Part shown: positions 32,839-42,856 of the stretch, one piece after another
Layout: every line of letters starts with the position of its first letter
How positions within the stretch are numbered: position 1 is the first letter of the stretch
NCBI GenBank assembly: GCA_902801475.1
Contig: CADCIO010000007.1
Location: 1 to 64,000, forward strand
Source: an uncultured Bacteroidales bacterium
Lineage (GTDB): Bacteria; Bacteroidota; Bacteroidia; Bacteroidales; Bacteroidaceae
Direction: 5' to 3'
DNA: 64,000 nt
Translations under genes and position numbers: made by a program
Notes under the pieces: generated by a model
What the model saw: the letters and a program-made list of their open reading frames with translations, nothing else
Told to the model about the DNA's origin: nothing
Databases searched by the model: none

Positions 32839-35800
32839 TTATCTCATGCCACCGCCTCCGAAGCCGCCCATGCCACCTCCGCCGAAGCCGCCGCCTCCGC
32901 CGAAGCCACCCATGCCACCTCCGAAGCCGCCCATGCCGCCTCCGAAGCCGCCCATGCCGCTTCTGCCGCCACCGCGACCGAAGATGTTGAGCTTGTAGAT
33001 GATGTGGATCATGCCGTAGGAGTAGATGGCATTGTAGCGAGAGTCACTCTGCTGGACAGCCGAGATCTGACGGCTGATGTTGCTGCGCTTGTTGAGAATA
33101 TCGTTCCACTGGAGAGTGACGGTGAGTGCGTTGCCCTTGAGGAAGGACATACCTGCCTGAGCGTTCCAAAGGAGCTCGTTGGTGTTCATGCTGGCTGAAG
33201 AGTAACCGCGACGACTGCTCTGGCTGATGTCTGTCGAGAAGGAGAAGCCGTTGTCGAAGATGAGGTTCATGTCAGCACCATAGCTGAAGTTCCAAGTTTC
33301 CTGGTTGGCGTTCTTCGTGACAGAGTTGCGTGAGTTGTTGTAACCCAGGCTTCCGTTGATGCCAATCTCGAACCAATCCTTGCGGAAGTCGAAACCGAGG
33401 TTCTCGTTCACACCAGTGGTGTTGGTGTTGGTCTTGGTACCGCTGTCAGCATCGCTTGCACCCTGTTGAGAAAGGAAGCTCACCTGGTGGTTGTAGTTGA
33501 AGCTCGTGAACGTGTTCATCGTGAAGTAGGCGTTTCTGTCGAGAGCTGTGTTGAAACCACCACCGATGTTACCGCTCCAGTTACCATTGATGTTGAATGG
33601 CTTGCTCTCTCTGATACCAGTCTCTTCATAATAGGTAGTTCTGTTGCTGATGCTGTTTCGTGTGAAGTTAACGCCTCCCCATGCAAAGATACTCTGCTGA
33701 TGCTCCATACGGAATGTGTTGAAGTTCAGGTTGATGTTGTGGGTGATGGATGGCTTCAAGCCAGGATTACCCTTGGTGATGTTCAATGGGTTGGAGTCGT
33801 CCTTGATGTCCAACAAGTTGGTCATGCTTGGCTGTTGAGTACGAGCGCGATAACTCAGACGCAGGTTGGTCTGCTGGGTGAAGTTATAGCGGAAGTCAAT
33901 ATTTGGCGCAAATGAGAAGACTGTGCGGGTGACTGTTGTGTCGGTCTGGAGATAGACATAGTCGAGTTTACTGCGCTGTGGCAGGAAGTCGACACCGACA
34001 CTGAAGTTGTAGTAGTCAGAGATTTTACGGAAACTCAGACTAACGGTGTGGTTGTAGTTGTTGTATTCAGAATACTGGCTTAATCTCTGTGCCTCCTTAC
34101 TGATCTTTCTTGCATCAGGATCAGTATAAGAGAGGGTGTCAGAGTTGTAAACAGGGTAGTTCTGAAGCATGTAGTCGAATGCACCCTCCACATTGTAGCG
34201 GTATCTGTTCAGTGCCTCACTCAAAGCAGTGAATGCAGGCTTTGTAGGATCAATGATAGAGGCTCTTCTGTCCGACTTGTTGTAGCTGTAGTCAAATCTG
34301 TAGGAGAACTGCAGATAGGTTCTGTTGGCGATAGGCTCAGAATAGCTCAACTGTGCTCCAAAAGATCTGTTTCTGCCAGGAGTGTTGTAATAGCGGTTGT
34401 TAGGATCTTGCTGAAGAACAAAGCTCGACTTGCTATTTGTGTTCGCATAATAGTCGGTGTTGGCAGCAGACAATTGCTTGCTCTCAGAACTACCGAGGTT
34501 GGCTGTTGCACGGAGGGTGAGGTTGCGTCCATAGTCGTTCAGACGACGGTTGATCTGCAGCTCACCTGCCAGACGCTTGTTCTCGCTGTAAGTCTGCTGA
34601 CGGTTGAGGTTGCTGTTGACAATAGTGGAATCGAACAGGGCAATCAGTTCGTCTGAGCTGTACTCTTTATCATATACGTCATAGAGTGGGTCTTCGCTCT
34701 TCTTGTATGGGTCGTCATTGAATGTAGCTGATGAACTATTGCTATAACCCTTGTTCTTGGTGAAGGTTCCTGATGGACGGAAGATGATGTTCGTCAAAGA
34801 GTCTGGTGTCCACTCCATGCGGAAGTTGGCGTTCCAGTTGTTGGCGCTGCTACGGCTGTTGCTGGCACTGTTGCTGAATGCACCCTGGGTGGTGACGAAG
34901 CTCTGAGTGGATGACCAGTTTCTAGTATCATTACCATTATAGTTATAGCGCACGTTACCACCAAATTCGATGTTCTTGGCCTCTGTGGCAAAGTTGAAAC
35001 CGAGGTTCTTTGAGTTGCGCAGGCCACCGCCCATGCCGCCCATGCCGCCGAAACCACGACCGCCGCCACCGCCGAACCCCATGTCGCCAGTGTTGTTGGC
35101 ACCACCTGTCAAGGTGTATTGGTTGTGGTCAACGAAACGGTTGATGGTGAATCGCTCAGACCAGCGGTCTTCCGTACCATAACTCAGGTCGATGTTACCG
35201 AACCAACCGTTGTTCATACCTTTCTTCACAGTCAGGTCAAGCACGGTTTCTTCTTCACCATCGTCAATATTTGTTATACGTGCGAAATCACTCTTGCGCT
35301 CGTAAGTCTTGATTTTATCAATCATGTTGGTTGGGATGTTCTTCATGGCCATGTTGGTGTCGTCGAAGAAGAACTCCTTACCATCCACAAGAATCTTGGA
35401 AACCTTTTTACCGTTGATGGTTATACCACCATTTTCATCTATCTGTACACCTGGGAGTTTCTTTACGAGAGCCTCCAATGTAGAACCTTCTGGCACACGA
35501 TAGGCATCAGCGTTATACACGATAGAGTCGCCGCTCACCTGTACAGGAGCAACATTGGCGGTCACCGTCACGTCCTTGATCATCTTGGCATCAGGAACGA
35601 TGTGTATGTAACCCACGCTGACGTTCTTGTCCTTCTTGTTGGTCAAGTCCAGCGGCATCACCTTGGTCTGGAAGCCCACGTAGGTGATCTTCAGGGCGTA
35701 CTTGCCGGCCTTCACATTTTTAATGCTGAAACTACCATCAAAACCTGTTGCGGCACCAGCAACCATGCTGCTGTCGGGAAGGTTGAGGATACGGACTGTG

Positions 35801-35922
35801 GCTGAGATGACAACGTCATTTGTTTCGTCTTCAAGGATTGTACCCGAAACATTAAATTTGGACTGAGCCATTGCACTGAGTCCCACAAAAGTGAGAAACA
35901 AAGCGATGAGTGATTTTTTCAT
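32839..35922 (-). CDS. Outer membrane beta-barrel protein with plug-like domain and Gly/Met/Phe-rich tail
   Basis: This 1027-residue paralogue of the 9603-12788 protein has a signal peptide (ALFLTFVGLSAMAQ) and a carboxypeptidase-regulatory-like domain (FNVSGTILEDETNDVVISAT). A plug-like domain follows (LPGVQIDENGGITINGKKVS, then ILVDGKEFFFDD), then a long barrel. A Gly-rich loop interrupts the barrel start (GFGGGGGRGFGGMGGMGGG). After the last strand (GMIHIIYKLNIFGRGGG) about 45 residues consist almost only of Gly, Met and Phe in GGFGGGM repeats. No SusD or transport partner is adjacent. Confidence 0.85.
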   Translation of the reverse strand: MKKSLIALFLTFVGLSAMAQSKFNVSGTILEDETNDVVISATVRILNLPDSSMVAGAATGFDGSFSIKNVKAGKYALKITYVGFQTKVMPLDLTNKKDKNVSVGYIHIVPDAKMIKDVTVTANVAPVQVSGDSIVYNADAYRVPEGSTLEALVKKLPGVQIDENGGITINGKKVSKILVDGKEFFFDDTNMAMKNIPTNMIDKIKTYERKSDFARITNIDDGEEETVLDLTVKKGMNNGWFGNIDLSYGTEDRWSERFTINRFVDHNQYTLTGGANNTGDMGFGGGGGRGFGGMGGMGGGLRNSKNLGFNFATEAKNIEFGGNVRYNYNGNDTRNWSSTQSFVTTQGAFSNSASNSRSSANNWNANFRMEWTPDSLTNIIFRPSGTFTKNKGYSNSSSATFNDDPYKKSEDPLYDVYDKEYSSDELIALFDSTIVNSNLNRQQTYSENKRLAGELQINRRLNDYGRNLTLRATANLGSSESKQLSAANTDYYANTNSKSSFVLQQDPNNRYYNTPGRNRSFGAQLSYSEPIANRTYLQFSYRFDYSYNKSDRRASIIDPTKPAFTALSEALNRYRYNVEGAFDYMLQNYPVYNSDTLSYTDPDARKISKEAQRLSQYSEYNNYNHTVSLSFRKISDYYNFSVGVDFLPQRSKLDYVYLQTDTTVTRTVFSFAPNIDFRYNFTQQTNLRLSYRARTQQPSMTNLLDIKDDSNPLNITKGNPGLKPSITHNINLNFNTFRMEHQQSIFAWGGVNFTRNSISNRTTYYEETGIRESKPFNINGNWSGNIGGGFNTALDRNAYFTMNTFTSFNYNHQVSFLSQQGASDADSGTKTNTNTTGVNENLGFDFRKDWFEIGINGSLGYNNSRNSVTKNANQETWNFSYGADMNLIFDNGFSFSTDISQSSRRGYSSASMNTNELLWNAQAGMSFLKGNALTVTLQWNDILNKRSNISRQISAVQQSDSRYNAIYSYGMIHIIYKLNIFGRGGGRSGMGGFGGGMGGFGGGMGGFGGGGGFGGGGMGGFGGGGMR

Positions 35923-36024
35923 ATTGTGATTTTATTGATTGATTTTTCTTTGGTAATGTAATCAAATTGACTAGAAAGTAAAGAAAAGGTTTAATTGGAT
36001 TGTGAAAATTTGAGTTTTTATGTG

Positions 36025-36032
36025 TAATTTTG
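36025..36032 (+). promoter_or_regulatory. -7 box of the MORN gene
   Basis: TAATTTTG, with a TTG 22 bp upstream (36000-36002). It lies 33-42 bp before the likely start codons. Confidence 0.5.
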
Positions 36033-36064
36033 CATCGTTTTTCAACCACACATTTTGTAAATCC

Positions 36065-36703
36065 ATGTTATTCATGAGAAAAATATTACCTATCTTCCTT
36101 TTGTTGCAGTGTGCCTTCACCCTCTCTGTGCATGCTCAGTTCGCACGTCTCGAGAAGTACCCTAACATACCTGGTCAGTACGACGCTGCATTTGTCGATT
36201 ATGTAAAAAACTTTGCCAGCGGAGTCGCCAAATCCTCTTTCGGACAATATTTTGGACAGATCACGAAAGAGCGCAATGTTTATGGTTTTGGTGCCTACTA
36301 CACAGACAATGATGGCGTCATATATGGTCAGTATCGTCTTGGCAATTTCCTTTTTGGCATCAAGATGGGTACACAGGTGGCAAAGGTCGGTACAAACGAC
36401 CATTACATCGTTTACGACCTTACGACGGGTGACCCACTTTACATCATGAAGGATGGTGACAGATATTCTCTTCCTGCCGACTATGAGAAGACCTACCGCT
36501 TCGAGTCACTCACCTATCAGAATGGCGACAAGTATGTGGGAGAGACCGTCAACGGCAAGCGTGAAGGTGTGGGTATATACTATTATAATAATGGTAATTA
36601 CTACTATGGTCGCTATAAAGATAATGAGCGTCGTGGCTTTGGTGCCATGTTCTACACCAACAACACGCTGACCATTCAGTATTGGAAAGGAGAAGACGAA
36701 TAG
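36065..36703 (+). CDS. Exported MORN-repeat protein
   Basis: I place the start at MLFMRKILPIFLLLQCAFTL, a signal peptide ending HAQ. The Met at 36074 is equally possible. The C-terminal half has three MORN-like repeats (YQNGDKYVGETVNGKREGVG, YYNNGNYYYGRYKDNERRGF). The N-terminal half has related Gly/Tyr-rich repeats (NVYGFGAYYTDNDGVIYGQY). MORN repeats often bind lipids or scaffold proteins. It is followed 33 bp later by menA, but a functional link is not evident. Confidence 0.8.
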   Translation: MLFMRKILPIFLLLQCAFTLSVHAQFARLEKYPNIPGQYDAAFVDYVKNFASGVAKSSFGQYFGQITKERNVYGFGAYYTDNDGVIYGQYRLGNFLFGIKMGTQVAKVGTNDHYIVYDLTTGDPLYIMKDGDRYSLPADYEKTYRFESLTYQNGDKYVGETVNGKREGVGIYYYNNGNYYYGRYKDNERRGFGAMFYTNNTLTIQYWKGEDE

Positions 36704-36736
36704 ACGGCTTACGTGCTGGGCAATTTTCTGATAGTG

Positions 36737-37729
36737 ATGATACACCCCAATTCTTTTCATGCTTGGTTTCTTGCTGCCCGTCCCAAGACGCTGACGGGAG
36801 CCATTGCTCCAGTCCTTGTCGGTGCTGCTTTTGCCATCCGCACATTTATTACCTCTGGTGCTCTGTCCACATCTGTTATTTCTCAACTCTCTCCCTTCCT
36901 CCTCTGCATCCTCTTTGCCGTCTTTATGCAGATTGATGCCAACTTTATCAATGACTATTTCGATTTTAAGAAGGGTACAGACCGTGAAGACCGTCTTGGC
37001 CCCGAACGAGCATGTGCTCAAGGATGGATTACTCCTCGTGCTATGCAGTGGGGCATCGCCGTCATGACTCTCCTCTCCTGTCTGGTCGGCATGGTTATTT
37101 TACTTCTTCACCTGCAATGGGAACTTCTTCTCGTCGGTCTCTTTTGTGTCATCTTCTGTTTCCTCTATACCACCCATCTCTCCTATCTTGGTTGGGGTGA
37201 CCTTCTCGTGTTGATTTTCTTCGGATTCATCCCTGTCGTCTTCACCCACTATGTCATGACCGATGGTGCATGGTGCATTCCTCTTCTCATAGCCAGTTTT
37301 GCTATGGGACTCGCCACTGACAATCTTCTGATGGTCAACAATTACCGTGACCGCCATCAAGATCTCCTCAGTGGAAAGCGCACCATCATCGTACGCATCA
37401 TTGAAGCACAAATCAAAAGATTGGGAAAGGCTGAAGGTCAGAAACGAGGCGAGGGCATTTGCCGTATCATCTATCTCAGTCTCGGCATCATCGCCACCTT
37501 CCTTGGCATCATCGCTCGCGTCCTGCTTCCCTCACACCCCATGTTAGCCTCTCTTCCTCACACCCAAAGTGTCATTACCCACCTACTCCTCATCTATCTT
37601 GTTCTCCATGCTCACACCTACCGCCAACTCTGCACGTTTGACGGTCGTGACCTCAATCAAGTCCTCGGCATGACCGCCCGCAACATCTTCCTCTTCGGAT
37701 TCCTCCTCGCTATCAGTATCCTTTTCTGA
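36737..37729 (+). CDS. menA: 1,4-dihydroxy-2-naphthoate polyprenyltransferase (UbiA family)
   Basis: The protein (330 residues from MIHPNSFHAWFLAARPKTLT) is polytopic. It has the UbiA prenyl-diphosphate motif NDYFDFKKGTDREDRLGPER (about 75-95) and the second Asp-rich motif DNLLMVNNYRDRHQDLLSGK. MenA attaches the isoprenoid tail in menaquinone synthesis. An in-frame GTG eight codons upstream is possible, but the ATG matches the usual family start. Confidence 0.92.
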   Translation: MIHPNSFHAWFLAARPKTLTGAIAPVLVGAAFAIRTFITSGALSTSVISQLSPFLLCILFAVFMQIDANFINDYFDFKKGTDREDRLGPERACAQGWITPRAMQWGIAVMTLLSCLVGMVILLLHLQWELLLVGLFCVIFCFLYTTHLSYLGWGDLLVLIFFGFIPVVFTHYVMTDGAWCIPLLIASFAMGLATDNLLMVNNYRDRHQDLLSGKRTIIVRIIEAQIKRLGKAEGQKRGEGICRIIYLSLGIIATFLGIIARVLLPSHPMLASLPHTQSVITHLLLIYLVLHAHTYRQLCTFDGRDLNQVLGMTARNIFLFGFLLAISILF

Positions 37730-37774
37730 TTGGTAGGTTTGTGATCACCACAAAAGTTGTTCAATTTTGTTTGG

Positions 37775-38257
37775 TTAGATTTTCTCTAACAACACGACAG
37801 CGTAGGCGCTGATGCCCTCCTCGCGGCCTGTGAAACCGAGTTTTTCGGTTGTGGTGGCTTTGATGGAGATGTCATCGATGTCGATGCCCATGACTTCTGC
37901 TAGAGTTTGCTGCATCTGAGGAATATGGGGATTAAGTTTGGGACGCTCAGCGCAGACGGTGCAGTCGATATTGCCAATGGTGTAGCCTTTTTCGGCTACG
38001 ATGTCAAGGGTTTTCTTGAGAAGAATCTTGGAATCTATGTTCTCGAACTCGTTGCCCTTCTTGGGAGGAAAATGATAGCCGATGTCACGCATGTTGGCGG
38101 CTCCAAGAATGGCGTCGCAGATGGCATGAATGAGAACATCGGCATCGGAATGACCAAGTAATCCGAGTGTATGGTCAATCTTGATGCCACCAAGCCAAAG
38201 GGCACGACCTTCGACGAGTTGATGTACGTCGAAACCAAAACCGATTCTTATTTTCAT
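37775..38257 (-). CDS. ispF: 2-C-methyl-D-erythritol 2,4-cyclodiphosphate synthase
   Basis: The 160-residue protein has the family's zinc ligands in FGFDVHQL and the conserved LLGHSDADVLIHAICDAILGA. The C-terminal part reads ISIKATTTEKLGFTGREEGI. It cyclises CDP-ME 2-phosphate in the MEP isoprenoid pathway, to which dxr at 45010 also belongs. It follows porV with a 52-bp gap containing the hairpin element. Confidence 0.97.
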   Translation of the reverse strand: MKIRIGFGFDVHQLVEGRALWLGGIKIDHTLGLLGHSDADVLIHAICDAILGAANMRDIGYHFPPKKGNEFENIDSKILLKKTLDIVAEKGYTIGNIDCTVCAERPKLNPHIPQMQQTLAEVMGIDIDDISIKATTTEKLGFTGREEGISAYAVVLLEKI

Positions 38258-38281
38258 GGGAACAATGAGTTAATGGGGATG

Positions 38282-38308
38282 ATGAACATTCGCCCTGCGT
38301 GTGGGCTG
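38282..38308 (-). repeat. 27-bp hairpin element, diverged copy
   Basis: The sequence matches the elements at 27533 and 46176 with a few substitutions and keeps the GCCCAC...GGGC stem. It lies between porV and ispF on the minus strand. Confidence 0.6.
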
Positions 38309-38309
38309 T

Positions 38310-39533
38310 TTATCTTCTACGTTTGCCAAGGAGGTCGTTGATGCCGTCCATGTCGAAGGCAAGGGAGAAACGAAGGGTCTGGTCGAGCGGGTTGCTCTGA
38401 GCCGTAGAAATCACGTAACCAGCATCGAGGGAGAAGACGTTCATCTTGAAGCCTGCACCAACGGTGTAGTAGGTACGGTTACCCTTGTTGGGGTGTTCGT
38501 AGTGATAACCTCCACGAAGGAAGAACTGGTTGTTGTAGGAGTATTCGAGTCCGACGCTCCACTGGATTTCCTGCATCTCTTCCTTAAAACCATTGGGAGC
38601 ATCGTGGAAGGACTTGAAGATACCACTGATAGGAGACACGTTGAAATAGCCCTCGCCTTCAAGCCAGGTACGATAACCACCATAATCTTTTTCGTAGTCT
38701 TTAGACTCGCCACCTTCGGTAGAAACCATGTGCTTCACATACTGATCCATTGTGGGGCGTGTGGGCACCAACAGTTTGTTTGCATCAGCAGAGATGCTGA
38801 GCGTGTTGTATTCGTCGAATGGAACGAGTAGGGAAGTACCAAGACGAAGGTTGGTTGGGATGAACTCGGAGGTATTACCGCTATCGTAAGAGAGTTTTGA
38901 ACCGATATTGGAGACGTTGAGACCCCATCCGAGCTGACTCTCATGACCACCCAGGTTGATGTAACCATTGTGATAGAGAGCGATGTCGGCTGCGAAAGCA
39001 GAGGCTGGCTTCAAGGCATCTGAACCCTCACCCTTGTAGGCAAGGTCGGAGTAGATGAAACGGAGCGCTACACCTGCTGAGAAGGTCTCAGAAAGCATGC
39101 GTGAGTATGCCAGGTCAATCGCCATCTCGTAAGGACGGAAGCTCTGTGCATCTTCATCCAAGCTCTCATACACTTCACCAAGTGAGAAATAGCGAAGCGA
39201 ACTGGAAATGGCATCGTAGTCGCCCAAACGATAGTAGCCTGTGATGTTAGCGAGGTCGATATCGCTGGTAAGTTGACGGAGCCAAGGTGTGTAGTTGAGT
39301 GAAATACCCGCACGGCTGATGCAGAAAGGGTATTTGGCTGGATTCCAATATTGTGAGTTCACGTCAGGGTCAGATGCTGCACCAATATCACCCATACCAC
39401 CAGCACGCGCATCGGGTGCGATGGCAAGTGAATTGGTACCATGATAGATGGGGTTCAGTTGATTTTTCACGTCTTGTGCCTTGGCTGATACGGTCAGCAC
39501 AAGGAGGGTGAGTATAGAAAGAAATTGCTTCAT
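38310..39533 (-). CDS. porV: Type IX secretion outer membrane protein PorV
   Basis: This 407-residue protein has a signal peptide (LTLLVLTVSAKAQD) followed by the typical PorV opening (LAIAPDARAGGMGDIGAASD and NSQYWNPAKY). It is a FadL-like barrel with the C-terminal strand FSLAFDMDGI. PorV shuttles T9SS substrates to the sortase PorU and is encoded directly after porU here, as in other Bacteroidetes. Confidence 0.93.
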   Translation of the reverse strand: MKQFLSILTLLVLTVSAKAQDVKNQLNPIYHGTNSLAIAPDARAGGMGDIGAASDPDVNSQYWNPAKYPFCISRAGISLNYTPWLRQLTSDIDLANITGYYRLGDYDAISSSLRYFSLGEVYESLDEDAQSFRPYEMAIDLAYSRMLSETFSAGVALRFIYSDLAYKGEGSDALKPASAFAADIALYHNGYINLGGHESQLGWGLNVSNIGSKLSYDSGNTSEFIPTNLRLGTSLLVPFDEYNTLSISADANKLLVPTRPTMDQYVKHMVSTEGGESKDYEKDYGGYRTWLEGEGYFNVSPISGIFKSFHDAPNGFKEEMQEIQWSVGLEYSYNNQFFLRGGYHYEHPNKGNRTYYTVGAGFKMNVFSLDAGYVISTAQSNPLDQTLRFSLAFDMDGINDLLGKRRR

Positions 39534-39577
39534 CTTTTGTTTGAATTTTCTCTAATAGAAACGAGAGATGGGTGTGT

Positions 39578-42500
39578 TTATTGTGTAATGAGATATTTTT
39601 GTGAGGAAGAAGTGATGTCGCCCTTAGGTGAAGTAAGGCGAGTTTTGCGGATATAAACACCTGGCGGCAGGGATGGTTTTTGTTCGCTGCTGCTATATAC
39701 TTTACGTCCAGTTGGATCGAAGAAGTCATAAATCTCGATGAGACCTGTCACCACTTCGAAAGAGTAAGCTTGCTCGCCCATGTTGTTAAGAGTGTCGAAA
39801 GCACGGATGACGAGGCTGTGCTTGCCTGCCGACAAGGTGGGCAGCGTATAGGTGACGGTGCCTGAAGTGTAGTCGCCCACAGCCTGTGTGTAGTAACTGT
39901 TCAGGGTGTAGGTGGTAGCCTCGTTATTGTCAATAATCGCGACAATGTCATGTCCGAGTCCGTTGCCTGTCGTGTTGATGCCACTGGAGTCGTTCAACTC
40001 AATGTAAAGAGTCGGAGTCTCGTTGGTGTAACTGATTTCTGAGACATTCCTTCCGTTGGAGAAGGCTGCGATGGTAGGACCGACGGTGTCGGTCTTTTCA
40101 TAAGTGGATGTGCCACCAATGAGGAAGTCCTCGAAGGTTCCGTTGGCCTCCATGTCTTTCTTGTTGTTGATGGCATAGAGGTTGATGAGTCCTGACAGGT
40201 TGGAGTAGTTGATGTCGAGTGGCACAGGGAAGGTGAACTTGAACGTGCCTGCTTTAACAGAGTCGGTACCTGCATAGAGGGTACGTGTACGGTCATCATA
40301 CTCGAACGGGTCTGTGTCGATACCAGCATTGAGTTTGCAGACAATATGCTCCTCGCTGTCGAAGATGATGGCAGAAACGGTGCCATCAAACGTGGTGGCA
40401 TTCTCCCCCTTGTCATTAATAATGTGTCCCTCGACAGTGACTGTCTCGCCTCCAGAAATGGTGGGCGGGTTGTCAGGGTCAATGCTCTTACCGTTGAACT
40501 TGTCAATCTGTACCTTATGGGTAGGTGTAATCAGCTTAATGGCAGGGTCGCCTAACAGCACAAAGTGGACTTTGTTGATGGAATCAGTTCTTGACATGTA
40601 TCCATCTATCTTAGACTCGATGATGTCCGCTTTCGCCTGTGCCAAAGCTTCACCAAGAGTGTAGTGCTCACCATTGTTCTTGGTGGCGAGCACGTGCGAC
40701 ATGAAGTTGCGGTTGATGACACGGTTGGGTGACGAATAAACGGTACGTGCCGTTCCGATGAATGCCACAGCAGCACCTTGCTTGTTGATAATGGCTTCAG
40801 TACCGATGTTCTCGATGTTCATGTCGAAAGGCGTAACATCACAAGCGGCTGTGATCCATACTGGAATGCGAGGTGAGTCCCATTTCTGGAAATCGGCAGT
40901 CTTCAGCACCTGCTCGTGAGAGAGGCAGTAGGCAGCGCCATGTCCCGTATAGTCCATGATGAGTGCACCTTCCTGCATGATTTTATTGATGTCGGCATAG
41001 ACATCGGGATAGCTGTTGCCTGTAGCGGTCTGCTGCATGGTGTAGCTGTCCCAATAGATGCGCTTGTAGTGATAATCAGGAAATTTCTTTTGCGTGTTGG
41101 TCAGCACGTTTTCGGCATCCTCCATGTGGATGTTGGTCTTGTCGTCATCACCCATCAGGCAAATGGTGTTCTTCCACGCTCCAGCATAAGTGTTGGACAT
41201 GTAGTTGATGAGTTTGTCAACTACATTCTTAGCATCAGCCTCAGTAGAAACAGGCAGACGACCTACACCGCAGTCGGGCATTTCCTTCAGAGGGGAGATA
41301 CCTTTTCCGTCGGCGAGCAAAGTGAAATACTCTTCCAATACATAGGAGTCGGTGTGCGACCAGGAGTTGTCGGACTCGTAGGCAAGCAGGTAGTCGTCTT
41401 GGGATTTCGTGGTGAGCCCGTTGGTGACGAAGCGGTTGTCCCACATGCAGTTACCGAACAACAGGAGATTGAGGCTTCCTTTCTGTGTACCTGTCAGTGG
41501 GGATTCTTTGTATTGCTTTTCGTAGAGCATCTTCATCAGCCGACGGTAAGCCGTCGCATCAGGAGTGCCCGATGAGAATTCGTTATAGACTTCATCGGCC
41601 TTGACCACAGCGCAACGGATGCCATCGATCTTGGTGTGAGCGGCAGCCAAGCGTTGTGCCTGTTCCGTCAGTTTCCCATTGCTGGGCACGATGATGAGCA
41701 GGTTGATGCTGTCGAGGGCATGGAGATCCTGATGAATCACGTTCCCAACGGTCTCTGGGGTGGGGAAGGAAGCTGTCGTGTTGACTGCCACATATTGGTT
41801 GGTGAACTTGGCACCAGAAGCTGTAGCCTTGTAAGTGGTGCCAGTCAATGTGCCTGAGAGTTCGTGTGTGGTGGCAGGAGTTGTGACTTCCCAAATGCTG
41901 GTGGCAGCAGTAGCTCCCTTCAGCTCGAACGTGCTGGTGCCGTCAGTGTTGGGACTGAATGCCACGTAGTCCTTGCCGCTGATGGAGAGCTGTGCCTCGC
42001 TTGTGGAACGGATATAGTCGAGGTGTCCGGCAATGCCCGAAGAGCGTGTGTGCTTCAGCTTGACACTGAGGGACGAAACCGATTGATCGTAGAGGGTGAA
42101 TGACTGACTGCTGATGTAGGCGTCTGCATAGTTGGATTGCTTGGGGAAATTCAGCGTGCCTAATGTGTTGTCCCCCACTGATACGCTGAGGGAGGAACTG
42201 TTGTTTCCTGCCGCACCAAACTGCACGTCGATGGTCACATCCCCACATGTGGTGTTGTCGAACGTCAGTTGGTAGGTCTTTTGCGGATTGTTGGCATAGT
42301 CGTATGTCTCGAAGAAGGTGCGGCCTGCATTGATGAAGGAGAAGGCATCCTCTTCGTGGAGGGCATGGGCATAGTAAGTCGTTTGCGTAATGCCCGTCGA
42401 GGTGGCTGCTTCCGACTTGTTGAACGTGGCTGGTGTGCCAGTGGTTTCAGTCAGGAAGTAATAGATGTATTTGGAATATGGATTGTTGCGATGGGTGTAG

Positions 42501-42847
42501 GCACTGGTTTCGTTTGGACGAGTCCATAGGGTCGTGCCACAGGAATAGAAGAGGACGGTGCCGTCGCTTTTGCGGTAGAGGGGAATCTCCGTGAGGTCAT
42601 CATCGAGGTTCTCAATCTTCGCTTCGGGCAGGAAGGGGAGATTGTAACCATAGAGGCAGACTTTCTTCGGATCGCTGAAACCCATGCTCTTGAGGTTGGC
42701 ACTGGTCAGTTGATACACACCTTCATCCGCCACACGAATCTTTACCCACTTGCCTGTCGCAAGCTTGGAATGTTCGGCATAGCGAGATTGGGCATTGAGG
42801 GTCAGTGTCAATGCCATCAAGATGAATAATGTGTAGAGCTTCTTCAT
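39578..42847 (-). CDS. porU: Type IX secretion sortase PorU (C25 family)
   Basis: The 1089-residue protein has a signal peptide (ILMALTLTLNAQ), an N-terminal prodomain-like region and a gingipain-type C25 domain. The catalytic His is near 636 (MDYTGHGAAYCLSHEQ) and the Cys near 670 (ITAACDVTPFD). C-terminal Ig-like domains end in LSAGKHSLVIRAFDTLNNMG and a final FFDPTGRKVY segment. PorU cleaves the C-terminal signal of T9SS cargo and attaches it to the cell surface. It is followed by porV. Confidence 0.93.
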   Translation of the reverse strand: MKKLYTLFILMALTLTLNAQSRYAEHSKLATGKWVKIRVADEGVYQLTSANLKSMGFSDPKKVCLYGYNLPFLPEAKIENLDDDLTEIPLYRKSDGTVLFYSCGTTLWTRPNETSAYTHRNNPYSKYIYYFLTETTGTPATFNKSEAATSTGITQTTYYAHALHEEDAFSFINAGRTFFETYDYANNPQKTYQLTFDNTTCGDVTIDVQFGAAGNNSSSLSVSVGDNTLGTLNFPKQSNYADAYISSQSFTLYDQSVSSLSVKLKHTRSSGIAGHLDYIRSTSEAQLSISGKDYVAFSPNTDGTSTFELKGATAATSIWEVTTPATTHELSGTLTGTTYKATASGAKFTNQYVAVNTTASFPTPETVGNVIHQDLHALDSINLLIIVPSNGKLTEQAQRLAAAHTKIDGIRCAVVKADEVYNEFSSGTPDATAYRRLMKMLYEKQYKESPLTGTQKGSLNLLLFGNCMWDNRFVTNGLTTKSQDDYLLAYESDNSWSHTDSYVLEEYFTLLADGKGISPLKEMPDCGVGRLPVSTEADAKNVVDKLINYMSNTYAGAWKNTICLMGDDDKTNIHMEDAENVLTNTQKKFPDYHYKRIYWDSYTMQQTATGNSYPDVYADINKIMQEGALIMDYTGHGAAYCLSHEQVLKTADFQKWDSPRIPVWITAACDVTPFDMNIENIGTEAIINKQGAAVAFIGTARTVYSSPNRVINRNFMSHVLATKNNGEHYTLGEALAQAKADIIESKIDGYMSRTDSINKVHFVLLGDPAIKLITPTHKVQIDKFNGKSIDPDNPPTISGGETVTVEGHIINDKGENATTFDGTVSAIIFDSEEHIVCKLNAGIDTDPFEYDDRTRTLYAGTDSVKAGTFKFTFPVPLDINYSNLSGLINLYAINNKKDMEANGTFEDFLIGGTSTYEKTDTVGPTIAAFSNGRNVSEISYTNETPTLYIELNDSSGINTTGNGLGHDIVAIIDNNEATTYTLNSYYTQAVGDYTSGTVTYTLPTLSAGKHSLVIRAFDTLNNMGEQAYSFEVVTGLIEIYDFFDPTGRKVYSSSEQKPSLPPGVYIRKTRLTSPKGDITSSSQKYLITQ

Positions 42848-42856
42848 GAAGAATAG

